The translations under genes and the position numbers were made by a program. The notes beneath the pieces were generated by a model. It was not told the DNA's origin. It searched no databases and saw only the letters and a program-made list of their open reading frames with translations. A DNA stretch of 64,000 bases from Cymbidium sinense (Eukaryota > Streptophyta > Magnoliopsida > Asparagales > Orchidaceae), in assembly GCA_021442155.1 (NCBI GenBank), contig CM038215.1, positions 6,534,976 to 6,598,975 of the forward strand, read 5' to 3'. This document shows, in pieces, positions 46,834 to 59,389 of this stretch (position 1 is its first letter; the number at the start of each line of letters is the position of its first letter).

Positions 46834-49829
46834 ATGTTTAACTTTCTTATTTGGAATGTGAGGGGAATTGGTACTCTTATTGTTATAAACAGAATCACTA
46901 ATCTTTGTAGAATTTATAATGGTGGTTTCTTGGTTATTCTTGAACCTCTTTTTTTTCTTCTAAAATAATGCATGCGGCCAGGATGATTGGTTTTAGCAAT
47001 TTTTATTTCAATAGCAATAATAACATTTGGTTATTTTGGAATATCTCTTTTTCTACTAATGTTATTAATGATTTTCATCAAGTTATTAATGTGGATATTT
47101 CATTTGGTTATTATCATGCTTTTGGTTCTTTTGTTTATGCTTCTTGTAACAAGTTAGGGAGGAGAATTCCTTGGGATAAATTATTGAATTTCACTTCTGT
47201 TGTTAATAGTTCTTGGATTGTTAGTGGGGATTTCGATATGGTCCTTTTCTTAATGAAAGTAAAGGGGGTTCTTTGTTGAATTTACATTAAATAGAAGATT
47301 TTACAAATATGATTTTGGATTGTAATCTTTATGATGTTGGTTTCATTGGTTCTCAATTTACTTGGAATAATCATAGATTGTGGCAACAGTTTGATCATGC
47401 ATTATTTAATAATTATTTGTTAAATTGTTAGCCTTTAACTTCATTGGAGCATCTTAATAGAACTCTCTCAGATCATGCTCCTTTTTGGTTTCTATTAAGG
47501 ATGCTGTTAATAACAATAATGTCATTAAAAATTTTTGTTTCCAAAATATGTGGTTACAAGATAAAAGTTTTCTTGATGTTATTGCTTATAATTAGTGTGC
47601 TCTTCTTTCTCCTGATGATTCTGCATTTGGTATGATGAGATTTTGGCTTAAGCTTAAAAGTGTTAAGCATAATATCACTTGGTGGAATAGAAACTGCTTT
47701 AAAAATCTTTTTGATAATATCAAGAATATGGAATAAAAGGTGAAAGATTTGGAAGAACTTGTTATTACTGATTGTTCTTCCTATTCTATTCTTGCTGAAG
47801 CTAAAGATAATCTCATTAAGTTTCAAGATTTGGAGGAGACTTATTGGAAACAAAAAGCTACCTCTAAGCATCTTTCTGAGGGGGAGAGAAACACTAAATA
47901 TTTTCATGCTTTGGTAATGAAAGGAGAGTTCTTTGTTACATTCATAAAATGAAGAACTTTGATGGTTCTTGGCTTACCGAAAAAGAGGATGTATTTTCTT
48001 CTACTCTTAATTATTTTAAAGATCTTTTAAATAAAAATTATCAACTGAGCCTTTATCCAATCCCTCTATCATCCCTTCTATTATGTCTACTGAGGATAAT
48101 GAGTGCTTGGTTGCTCCTCCTTCTAATCAAGAAATTTATAATATTTTTAATGGTGTGAATGTTAATTCTATTGCAAGGTTCTGGTTACTTTATTCTTTCA
48201 AAAATCTTGGTTTATTATTAAAATTGATCTTGCTGATGTTGTTAAGGATTTTTTTCAAGGGAATTCTATTCCTAAATATTTTACTAGCACTTCTATTATT
48301 CTTAATCCTATGAAATATAATTCTAACTTTTGGAATGACTTTAGACATATTAGTCTTTGTACTTTTTTCAATAAATTTATTTCTAAAATTTTGATTAATA
48401 GGCTCAGTAAGTTTCTTCCTAAGATTATCTTTCCTAATCAAACTAGCTTTGTGAAAGGTAGAACTATTTTGGATAACATCTTGCTTGCTCAAGAATTGAT
48501 TCATGATTTGAATGTTAAAACTATAGGTGGAAACTTACTTTTTAAGATTGACATAACCGAAGCTTATGATAACATTTCTTAGGATTTTCTTAATATCATT
48601 TTTACATTATTTGGTTTTCCTAATCATTTTCTTTCTTTGGTTAACAATATAATTAGAAATTTTTGGTTTTCATTAGTTATCAATGGTGAAAACTTTGGTT
48701 TGTTTAATTCCTCTGAAGGTATAAGACAAGGTGACCCTCTTTCTCCATCGCTTTTATTATTGTGGATGAATATATGTCTTGTTGGCTTAATCTTTTTTTA
48801 GAAGAATTCTAATATGTATTTTAGGAATCTGGGTGGTTTGGCTATCTCTCACTTAAGTTTTGCTAATGATTCATAATTTTTTGAAATTGCTCATTACATT
48901 ATGTTAAAAAACTTAAGGATTTTTTAAATAAATTTGAAAATGAAAGTGGCCTTTGGATTAGTACACATAAAAGTTGTTTAATCACTTCTACTTTTATTTC
49001 TATTTATAGAATTTATAAAATAAAGGACATCACTAAGTTTTTCTCATCAAAATCTTCCTACTAAATATTTAGGCTCCCCTTTATATTGTGGCCATAAGAG
49101 ATCCCATCTCTTTGATGAGGTAATTCATATTATTCAAAATAAAATTTCTACCATTGAATTTCATTTTTTATCTTTTGGTGGTAGATTAATTGTTATTAAA
49201 AGTATTCTTTATTTTCATCCTTTTTACTTGTTTCTTAATATTGTTCCACGTTCTTATCAAGATTGAAAGACTTTTCAATAAGTTTTTTTAGACTAGAAAA
49301 AAGGCTTCATTGGACTTCTTGGTCTAATATGTGTGGTATTATTTATGAAGGTGGTATTGGGTGTAGATCTTTAAGGGATTTTGCCAATGTTTTTTCATAT
49401 AAACTTTGGTGGAATTTTTGGAAAAATGAAAGTTTTTGGGCTAAATTCATGAAATTTAAATATTGCAAAGGTAAGCATCCTTTAATTTGCAATTATAAAC
49501 ATGGTGACTCTATTGTTTGGAAATGGATTTGTGATATTAAATGGAAAGCAGAACGTCTCATTTTTTGGGGTATTACTAATGGATTTTATTTCTTTGGGTG
49601 AGATAACTGGATGGGGGATTTTTCCAATGATTCTCTGCTTAATACTCACTCTACTTCTTTGACAGTTAGTCATTTTATTTATAATGGTGAATGGAATTTC
49701 TCTTTTTTAAATGATTTGATTCTTGATTTCATTAGTAATAACATCATTAATATTCCTATTGAAGGTAATTTTTTTGGATCAAATTATTTTCAAAATTTCT
49801 AGTAAAAGAGAATTTTCTTTTAAAGATAC
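46834..49829 (+). pseudogene. LINE ORF2, endonuclease and reverse transcriptase
   Basis: ATG at 46834 gives MFNFLIWNVRGIGTL and FLVILEPL, the APE-type endonuclease start with its catalytic Asn and Glu. WIVSGDFDMV, DVGFIGSQFTWNNHRLW and LSDHAPF (catalytic Asp-His) follow in shifted frames. The linker has LEETYWKQKATSKHLSEGER, NTKYFHA. RT shows ISLCTFFNKFISKILINRLS, FPNQTSFVKGRTILDNILLA, LLFKIDITEAYD and EGIRQGDPLSPS. The polymerase box reads SFAND (48856-48870) where FADD is expected, a GAT-to-AAT change. After RT come GGIGCRSLRDF, KLWW and FFGxDNWMGDFS. The ORF is cut by the LTR at 49830. Confidence 0.85.
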
Positions 49830-52800
49830 TATTGACCTCATTCTTGGAAGAGGTCATTTTAGCAATGAGAAGATCTCAAGTTCAAATAAAGATTTCCTAA
49901 TTCAATATCCAAGTCACTATGCTTAGTAACTTAGGAAATGCATTTTGAACTAAATCCAATCTACTTGGTTTGATGCAAAACCAAGTCAAATATATAGAAT
50001 AAATAAAATCAAGTAAATCAATGAAAATAAAATGGAAGCTCAAAGTCAAACTTAATGTCAACTCTAGTCAACCTAGGATTGACTTATGTGGATCCACTTG
50101 GTCAAAAAGTCAACCCACTAAAATTTGACCAAATTAAACCATCAAAAATATTTCAAATGATCAAATAAACATGTTCGATCACAATGACAAAGAAATTTGA
50201 GTCCATTGAGGCCTAGATTAGGTAAGTTAAATTCCATAAGTCAAAATAACCTAAATAGGCTACATTGAACTCAAACCAAAGGAAAATTCAAATCACTTTC
50301 AACCAACGCATATGGGATGGAGACTAATCCTATTAAACCTTTATAATGAGGGAATTAAGTGCTAATTAACCTCCATAACTAAGTCACTTTAGGAACTAAA
50401 TGATAAAACCCATAATGAATTAAAAAAATTCACTAAGGGAAGGTAAAATCCATTTTCCATTCCCTATCTCCCCACTCTTGACCTAGACACTTGTAAGAGG
50501 GGAATCCAAGCTCTCTCATTCCCCAAGCTACCAAGGATTAGCCAAAAAAGAGCTTTAAAGCTCTCGACCACATAGCATAGATACACTCTTCCCAGGAAGT
50601 TCCCTTCACCTTCTTACATCCAAACCAAATCCAAATGAAAACTCTTCCCCCTGCCAAGTGTTCTTAGCCATTGCAAACCACTAAAGCCAAAATTTCTCAA
50701 GCCAAGGGTTGGTCTAGGGAATAATCTATAAGGAATTAACCCAATTCCTTTTGGAAGCAAGTTTGATTCGAGGTTCTAAAGCTCTATGACCAAAGCTAAT
50801 CTTCCAATAAATTGAGGTATGTCATTAACGAGCTTGAGTTTTTCCTTAAATAATTTGATTGTGATCATTTTCAAACAAAACATGATCTTTAATAAGATCA
50901 AACCATAAATGATCATAGAATATCCTTCGATGTAGTAATTGTCACTTAATTTCATCTAGATCATTCACAATTAAAACACTATGGCTCTTGACTCTCACAA
51001 GAAATGAGCCCTCCACCATTCGATCCATGTATTTGGATTGGGCGATCTAGATCTAGCGGTGATGATTTTGCCCTTTAAGAAACCATGGGATCGATCGACG
51101 TCGATGTGGCACCGTGAGGTCGCGTAAAACCCGTGCATGCCATATGGCGAGATGCACCAAGCCGCGGCATCATGGATTCACTTAAAATCATTAAATACCA
51201 TTATTTAATGGTTTAAAATCATTAAAAATTAACAAAACTTATAAAATTTATAGAAAAATAAATATAAATCAGAAAAATACAAATGAAAGCTTTATGGATT
51301 CATCTTGATGAGAGGAATCCATATGAATTAAAATCCCCAATTTTTATTGGGTATTTTTCTCCTTAATTAGGGTTAATTAAAAACATTAAACCATAATTAC
51401 TCTCTAATTAATTATCGAACTAATTTGAAGCTTTGGGGAATTGAAATTAAGCATGAAATACACCTTAGATGAATTATTGGGGATTCAATTCTCTAAATTC
51501 AATGAAAATTGAAAATTCATATGCTTAACCTTTAAATCAATCAAATTAATCAATCCTTAATGAAACAATTAGGGAATTTTAATCTAACAACCTTAAATCA
51601 CCCTAATGAACTTCAGTGAACATTAAAACATCACTTAAACTCAATTAAACCTAAAAATCCTTAAATTGACCTAATTAGGTAATTAAATGAATCAAATAAT
51701 GCAATTAAATAAACTAAATTTAATTAAATCATAGTAAATCAACCAGTTAACCAACAATTATGAATAAACCCTCATTGGAAAGATATTTTAGTGAAGATTT
51801 TATAAAAAATAAACCCCTTAACTGAATCTCATTAAATTAGGCCTAATTTAAGTTTTAATGAATTAATAAAAACCTTAATTACTCCCTAATTATAAATCTA
51901 ATCAAGAAATAATTAAGAAACTTCTCTAAATATCCTAAGTAAATTGAAGAGATCAAACTCAATCTTAAGTTAATGAAGTAAAACCTTTGGTTAACAAAAT
52001 TAATAATTAACTTAAACCTTAAACTTTGAATCAATGAAATTTAATGAAAACACTCATCTCTAATGATTTTAAGAATGAATCTAAAACTTTGGTCAATTAA
52101 ATTAGATGATATTAACACAATACTTTAGGTTAAGCATGAACAAACTTAAGGTACTAATTCATATTAATGAACTTAAACTTTAACCTTACAAATCCATAAT
52201 TTGATAAACTTAAATTAAATTGAATGAAATCAAACTTTAATCTAAACTCTTTAAATTAACATGAACCAAATCAAATGAAACCCATATAGCTTAAAACGTG
52301 AACTTAAAGGAGCTTAGCAAAGCCTTACAACACAAACTCCTCTTTTACACACACTAGATCATTTAGGTCACAGACTCTAGATCGAGGTTAGATCATTTTA
52401 TGATTTTCTTTAATCTTCTATGCTATACTTCACATGTCTATGTGGTGTATTTCTTTAGACTGGATGCCTAGGCTTGTTTGTTCATTGGACTTGATGTTAG
52501 GGTGTTTTTTTTAGATTTATCACTATTTTCTATAGGGGTTGTGTTAAAGGGATCTCTGTAATAAATAAATCATAAAATTATTGTTTGCATGTAGGTGCTG
52601 AAAATCCCAAAACATAGTCTAGAGGGATAGGTGAAAGTAATATAAGCTTGTATGTTTGTGAAATATAAATTGCTTTTATGTTGTGTGTATTTCCTCTATT
52701 TTTTTGGTTTAGTATTTTTTTGAATTTTAAATGTAAATTTGAGCTTAGAATTACATTAGGATCTATGGGGTCTTGGATTAATTAAGACTGTGATGGTGCT

Positions 52801-54334
52801 GGTCTTATTGGAGCCGATGGATGTCCCAGAAGGAGACTTTCCGAAAGAAGACTATAGATCTAAACTTGTAGTTCTAGGCCAGGTTGTATAAGGGAAAAAC
52901 TCAACTGTACATTTTTCTTTCTTTTGGATTGTACAGTGGTACCCTCCCACATCGACCTTTTTGTTATATAATTTAATTTGGCTTGATTTATTTTGGGGTG
53001 GAATAGAAACAACATGCTTTTTCTAAGTTTCTTTCTATGCTATGTTTGTGTTGTGATGTATGCCTAGACGTAGGCTCATAGGATAAACTAAATTTTCTAC
53101 CCAACTAAATCAATCAAAACATAAAAATAAATACAACTCATAATCTTTATATAAAAGGCATTAAAGAAAGAAGATAAAATGTAGCACCCCTTAGTTGGAT
53201 GTTTTAACATCATACATAAATCATATTATTTCACTCTTGATTAAGGAAGGGCTTCCGTCTTTGCCAGAGAACCTGGGCTTGACCTTTGAGAGCCTATGAT
53301 AAAAGAACACCTTCTTCTATTCTCATTTGTCCCATAACCTTTTTCTAATTGCATGCATTAGGCATAAATGCATTCTTATGACCTAAATGAATCTTGAGTT
53401 AAAATTCATAAAACCTTGGAAATATGCATTAACTACATGCATCCTCATGCCCTACATGATCTTAGGGATTAGGGAGTGAGTCTAGTTTCATAGATTTCTT
53501 TCTTAAAAATGCAACAACTGAGCCATCTTATTTTCATGTGACCTGACTTCATAAATTTAAAATACACTAAGGTGGTGTTAGTGCCTTCTCATAGTTGTAA
53601 GTCTAGAAGAGTCGATTAAAGGCTAGTTCCATGAGATAGCCAATGATTTCCAAGATAGAACTAGGTCAAGCATCGACATGTTAAGCACACACAGACTAGG
53701 TTATGAAGCATCCTTTTAGGAATAATTCTTCAACCCTAGGCATTTCTACAATCTTGTCCTGCTAGAATCTAAGCCCTAGATTCTAAGAAAATGATAATAA
53801 AAATCAAACATTAAATCCCAAATTTGAAGCCCAATCATAGGATAGTTGAAATGTCTATTGGGTATCCCAATATCAATAAGCTTTCCTACTATTTCCCATT
53901 TGACTCTTGAAAATGACTCTCTATAATTTGGAACTCACCCAATTGAACTTCCAAAAATCAATCCTTTGAAAGCTGCCTTAGTAGTCTTTAGAAATAACCA
54001 TGTATTTCTTTAATCGAGAGTATTCTTAAGAAGAGACTTTTCCTAAGATGTAATTAACTATATAGGCTTACCTTTATAGGGAACCATGATCCCAAGATAA
54101 AATAAACCTTGTTCTACCTTTCCATGTAGTTCAGGAGAAAATAATCTAGTACACCAAAGACCCATTAGCCTTAGGAGTCTTTTATTGAAATGATCAAATC
54201 CATTACAGGAGAGCATGTTTATCTTTCGAGATAATATGTTTCTTCTTTAATGTTGTATTTGGTCATCCAAATAAAATATTCCTAAACTCTATGTTGTGTC
54301 ATTTCTTTTCTCTATTCCAAAAAAAACACCAACA
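49830..54334 (+). repeat. Left LTR, 4.5 kb, of a Tat-like retroelement
   Basis: Matches 61410-64000 as a direct repeat from its first bases (TTGACCTCATT..., GAAGAGGTCATTTTAGCAAT). The right LTR begins TGTTGACC; here it is TATTGACC, so the terminal TG has become TA. The right end is placed at CA (54333-54334), 7 bp before a PBS-like site. Inside: GTCAAC-rich 50040-50330, a mixed part with CTTGTAAGAGGGGAATCC, a TTAATTAA-rich part 51180-52280 that the right LTR lacks, and a conserved end part. The LTR interrupts LINE ORF2. Length is at the upper range for plant LTRs, as in Ogre/Tat elements (family knowledge). Confidence 0.85.
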
Positions 54335-54341
54335 TATTTTT

Positions 54342-54359
54342 TGGTGACTTCCCTAGGGA
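54342..54359 (+). other. Primer-binding site, decayed
   Basis: TGGTGACTTCCCTAGGGA, preceded by a T-run, resembles the TGGCGACTCCGCTGGGGA site found just inside the left LTR of many plant Tat-like elements, where a tRNA primes first-strand synthesis. Four differences are visible. It fixes both the LTR end and the plus orientation of the element. Confidence 0.6.
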
Positions 54360-56204
54360 TTGGTTCCTCTCTCCATCTTTAAAAAAAAGGGTTATTTCTA
54401 TATATCGGTAGTGTACTAGTGCCACTCATCAAGGCGCCTTTCTTTCTGGATACCTCTCATTCTTGGTTGAGCCTATTCAACATCTTAGATAGGTTCTAGA
54501 ACTCTTCATTTGTTAGTTAAACGATTGGGTCCTAGAACCACATCTCGAAATAAAATGAGAGAAATAAATTGTCATTTTTGTGAAGGCCTAAATTTGGTTA
54601 AGACAGATTTGAAACCATTCCAATATGGAAAAGAAATGTTAAATTTAAAAAAGTTTGAAAAGTAATTCAAAATTTGTAAAGCAAATCTCCAAAAAATAAA
54701 GTCTTAAAGTTAAACTTATCCTTAATCTTACTTTGGCTTTGTACTAGAGATAAAGATAATCAGGGCAGGGTCCTTGAATGGATACCCTTTTTATTACTAC
54801 ATTTAAAAATGGCGAACACCTAAGGATGTAGATTGAAATGAAGGCGTTCCTTAAAATCCTGAGAAAATCCAAATCAAAAGGTGGCATAGTTATGCCTATT
54901 ACCCCTTTACCACCACGATTAAAGTTTGAATTGCATTTTAAAAAAAAGGATAAAAACAAAAATCATCCCAAAAAGAGATTTTCTTATTGACCTTAGGTAG
55001 AGGTTGGTTAAGGAACTAAATGTGAATCTTCTATTCCTATGGAATAAAATTTTACATAAATGGAAATCAGCTTTAATCTCAATTCATTTCCACAAGTCCA
55101 CTAGAATATTTAAAAATCTGTTGTTCAAGCTGATTGGCCAAATCTAAGGAGTGACTTGGAGGTAACCCTTTTTTAGACCTTTTCAAAACCTTAAATTCTT
55201 AAGAGCTTAGAGAGAGTCAAAAGGAAGATGAAATGACATTAACAAAAAACAAAAGTGAAAGGATTCACTCTTGCTCCTAATCAATCAAGAAAAGAGGGTA
55301 GCGAAAGAGTAATGAATTTAAATGCTTGAATGAGAGCTCTCATTAAATGAAATGATATTTCATGAATGGCTTTAATTAATTATAAAAGCTAAATCATGAA
55401 GAAAAAAATAAATGAAGAGTTTAGTCCTTCTAAATAAATCATGTTTTTAGGATTGGGTCCTAAGGGTGATATTTCTATCTCTTAGAGTAAAAATATGAAA
55501 CTTTATCTCTAGTTAGTTGATAGATAAATCACTTAATGCATTGTCAATCCAAATGAATGAAGAAAGCCTTAGTTTTCTCTGTTAAGATACTAAGCCATTA
55601 TATGCTTTCAATACAAAGTGAACCTAAGGAGAATCCTTTGCAATGTCTTATGACTGATTTCACATTATCTTAATGTCATGCATGGTGGTCAAAGATTTCA
55701 TTGCAAGCTGAGATTACCTTTAATCTTATATGTGTTATAAAAGACTGCAAATCAAACTTGACTTTCTAATAGCACAGCATATACCCTAGAGGGTCCTCTT
55801 CTAAATGATGATCCTTTAAATGAATAGATATTGAGGTCTATTGATCTATTGAGGAAAGAGTTAGACCTACCTTCCCTGCATATCAAAAGGGAAATTCTTG
55901 AAATAAAATTCAAAATGGTAGAGTTATTCCACCTCAAATGACATTGAAAATAAATGGCAAATGAGTCATCTTCAAAATGTGATGTCTTACCCATCTTAGA
56001 GAAGTTGCTTGTAAAATTAAGCATCATAATGCTCTGTTAAAAATAATATGAAATACGAAATAAAATAAAAAATGAAAAAAAATGAAAGTAAAGCAAGGCA
56101 TTACATAATCATGAAATTTGCCTTACTTAATTATAAGCAACTTCTTGATGTGGCATTCCATTATTAAAAGGTTCTAGGGTTATCTTCTATGAAGAAGATA
56201 AACT

Positions 56205-56320
56205 ACAAAGAACTTATTGCCATTTTAGTCGATGAAGAAAATTCAAAAGAAGAAAATATCCAAACCACTTGTTGATATGGGTGCATCGGTCAACATTAAT
56301 TATAAACATGAAAGTGAATT
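56205..56320 (+). pseudogene. Aspartic protease active-site remnant
   Basis: Plus strand reads KPLVDMGASVNIN-like sequence: CCACTTGTTGATATGGGTGC. The Asp codon is at 56274-56276 and the motif is D-M-G-A-S where retroelement proteases have D-S/T-G-A-S. ACG to ATG at a methylated CpG would explain Met. The upstream ELIAILVDEENSKEENI-like part is in keeping with the family but short. Confidence 0.55.
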
Positions 56321-56649
56321 TATATAGGCTGAATTCTAATCAAGATTTGATAAGATGAGCCATATAAATTCAATCAAATAAAGAAAGTAATTTTCAGCTT
56401 CATGAAAATTCAATCTTGAAAACACAACCTAGAAAAAGAACTTAGTCTCAATCACATTGTTCATTGAAGATAAAAATTCAAACATGAAAAAAAGCAACTT
56501 AAGAATTCATGAAACATCTTTAAATGCTCTTGGATGGTCTTATCCAGCATAAATAAAATAAAGAAGGGAATCAAATGGAAAGAAAAAGAAGAAACGTACT
56601 GATTGTTGAAGGATGTTCATATTAATCCTAAAGTGTTAAGTCTTTAGGA

Positions 56650-56860
56650 ATATCATTCTACTACTCTTAAATGACCTCACTACATATTTGATTCCATTAG
56701 AAAATTTTGATTTCAGAAGTGTAAAGTTTTCAAGGAAGTCATTATGCCAATCTTAAATGACTCACTCCACTAAATAATTTTGAATTCATAAGTGTAACAT
56801 CTTTAGAAAGTCATTTCTACCAATTTTAAATGGCTTTACTAGATTTATTGTTCCATGAAA
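56650..56860 (+). repeat. Three diverged ~85-bp tandem repeats
   Basis: Words close to CTTAAATGACTCACT occur at about 56667, 56754 and 56824, each preceded by GTCATT...CCAAT and followed by TTTTGATTTCAGAAGTGTAA-like sequence. Confidence 0.6.
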
Positions 56861-57242
56861 ATATGAAAAAGAAATAGAAATGTTGGATCATATTATATGA
56901 TCAATCAAGCAAAGACTTGAATCATATCAAAAAGTCAATCAATATAATGTTGTATTTGGACAAAAAGTCAAATACATCAAATTTCCTAGAAAATCATTTA
57001 GTGGAGTCATTTCATAAAGAGTGAAATGTTATGGAAATGAATTAAATACATCTATCTTCTAAGTGAAACTTGTAACTAGAAAAATTACGAAATGTAACCT
57101 TTCATAAAGAAATGAAATCAGAATATTACCAAACGAAAGAAAGAAAGAAAAGTAAAGGGATGGAAGGACTATATCCAAGAGTAAAAGAATGAAGTCTAAA
57201 ATTTCTAAGCATGTGGACATTTTTGACTTTAAAATTCTCCAC

Positions 57243-57715
57243 ATCAAAATAAAATGGTAGGGTTAGAAGTTAAAAATTGTCCCTAGCTAAACAAAAATAA
57301 TCAGATATCTCATGCTTTGTCATTTTAGCCTTTGCCATGATTGAGCTCACTTGGTAGGTTAAACAAAAGATAGTGGATCTTCTTTTAGAAGTCCATATTT
57401 TTTTGTCAAAGGTCCCATTGAGTATACTCGATTCCATTACAAATGAAGTGAAAATACCAATGTAAATGGACATTTTAACTTCAAACTTCTCCACATCAAA
57501 ATAAAGTGGTAGGGTTAGAAGTCAAAAATTGTCCCTAGGAACAAAAAATAAGCGATATCTCATACTTTATCATTTTAGCCTTTTCCATGATTGGGTGAGC
57601 TCACTTGGAAAGTTAAAAGAAAAGATAGTGGATCTTCTTTTCCAGGGGTCCATATCTTTTGTATGGAAAAGATCTCATTGAGTATACTCTGATTCCATTG
57701 CAAGTGGCCTATAAC
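57243..57715 (+). repeat. ~249-bp tandem duplication inside the element
   Basis: CATCAAAATAAAATGGTAGG at 57243 recurs as CATCAAAATAAAGTGGTAGG at 57492, and the match continues through GTCATTTTAGCC, GATAGTGGATCTTCTTTT and CATTGAGTATACTC to about 57480 and 57715. Two units only. Confidence 0.9.
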
Positions 57716-57959
57716 CATAAACAAGAAAAGTTATGGAATCATAGAGCCATTGTTGGATAAAAAGGTTAAGTAATTTGGGTCCTCACTTTCTTTTCAAAAG
57801 GCACTCTAGTACAATGCATAAATTTTGTTTAGATGTGTCTCGAGATTTATATAGTCTTCAATTTTGGGATGCACTCTTTGAATTTGAAGAAAAATCCAAT
57901 TACACAATTGATAAGTTGATATCAATGATCTAACTGATCAACCTATCTTTTGGGTTTAA

Positions 57960-58185
57960 AGACTACTTTATCTAGAAATAAATTGAAATGATCTCCAGAT
58001 GTAGTGGTTTATAAACTTAAGCTTGATGCCATTTCCATAAACTAGGTCCCTTGATGATTGTGATCAGATTCAAAAAGAAAAGTAAAATTTTTGCTAAATT
58101 AAAAGCTATAAAATGATGGATGTACATGAGAAGAAAACATTCTTCTTGGTTAGCTAACATCATTGTTGACCCACATCCTGGGACT
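57960..58185 (+). pseudogene. Reverse transcriptase N-terminal trace
   Basis: VVYKLKLDAIS-like sequence (about 58000) is followed by a frameshifted lysine-rich part and HSSWLANIIVDPHPG at 58138-58182. Gypsy RT usually has VVHKL..., then a helix and SSWLANIVPV. Nothing of the FMDG or YxDD blocks is recognised further right. The reading is weak but is in the right place and on the right strand. Confidence 0.45.
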
Positions 58186-59389
58186 AGGGTAGAATCTTTA
58201 CCTTGAAAATGGGTTCATATTACCCATATTTCATTTTAAAATTAAAAAAGGCTTTCATGCACAAGATTATCCTTCTTAAGGATAACTTATCTGAAAATTA
58301 TCAAATTAAAATAATTCTAGAAAAGAAGAATTGAAAGCATATGATATGACATTAAAAATCCTTACAAGAATGTTCTATTATAGAGTCATATCATTCAATC
58401 TCAAAATATTTGGGGCAATTTTGCAAAAAGGGTCTTGATCAAGATTTCTTATAATCGCACTTTCAATTAGGTTGAGGTTATATTGAAAATCTTGCTAAAG
58501 AAGAAAAAGAAAATAAAAGAAACATTAATATGATTTGAAGAATAATCTTATTACTACATATAAGGTCTTGAAATTTACTTTTGAAGTAATTTCAAAGACC
58601 TTGTAGTAAAATATAAAAGGATCAAAAATGCAAAAAAAAAAAAGAAGAAGAAATGAATCAAAGACAGTTATGAAATTTCATTTCATATTTCCTTTAAAAT
58701 AACAATAAATTAATTGAAGAAATTCAATTTCAAACTTATTAGGAGAATCTTAATTTTTCTAATAAGTTAATCCTTTCAATTCCATTATTAATTAGGGATA
58801 AAATTTTGTCTCCATGAGAATCCAAAAGATTATCTTGATTCTCATTCACTTTGAAAAGCTTTAAAGGAATCTTTTGATCTCTATTGATCCCAAGAGAATG
58901 CCCTATAAGCTATTGATTCATGTCAACAAAGCAAAAATGACATACATGTCCAAACAAAAAGAAATAGAAATTACATTTGAGAAGCACTGACTTTGGTTCT
59001 TACTACCTAAAGAACTACACAGTCACATGCAAGCTCAAAAAGATAGAATTCTCATGTTAGTACCCTATGATGTCTTGCCTTCAGTGACATGGACATCTAG
59101 CATGGTTCATTGTAACTTTGAGATGAAAAGTAGAAAGAAATTAAAATGATGAACTTCTATGCTCATGTCATAGTAAAGCATTGGGTCCAAAATATACCCA
59201 AATCCTCCAAAACAATAAATTCCAACTCTTTGAAACCTTCTTCACTAAACTTCTTCATGTGTAAGAAGTATTAGTGAAATCAAGAAATAGAAGCAAACCT
59301 TCCATCACCCTTTCATCAAGTTAGACTGATCAAGTAAAGATTAAGTTCATGAAACTCTTGCTTATTAGTCAAAACTTTTGGGGATTAGG

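Larger units (their letters stand above)
45128..49829 (+). mobile_element. Plant L1-type LINE, 3' part displaced by an LTR element
   Basis: A non-LTR retrotransposon with a 5' leader (45128-45299), ORF1 (45300 to about 46830) and ORF2 (46834 onward) in the usual order. The leader is GC-richer than the array it abuts and starts TTTCGCGGCCCCTTCCTG. ORF2 is cut at 49829 by the LTR element; its end, 3'UTR and poly(A) should lie beyond the window on the far side of that insertion. Both ORFs carry many stops and frameshifts, so the copy is dead. Having the 5' leader makes it an unusually complete LINE. Confidence 0.85.

Noticed and set aside
47554..48504. Minus-strand open frames of more than 100 codons
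   Set aside because: They are antisense shadows of LINE ORF2, whose plus-strand motifs are clear.
55752..57494. Minus-strand open frames as genes inside the nested element
   Set aside because: They run against the element, show no recognisable motif, and one overlaps a tandem duplication.
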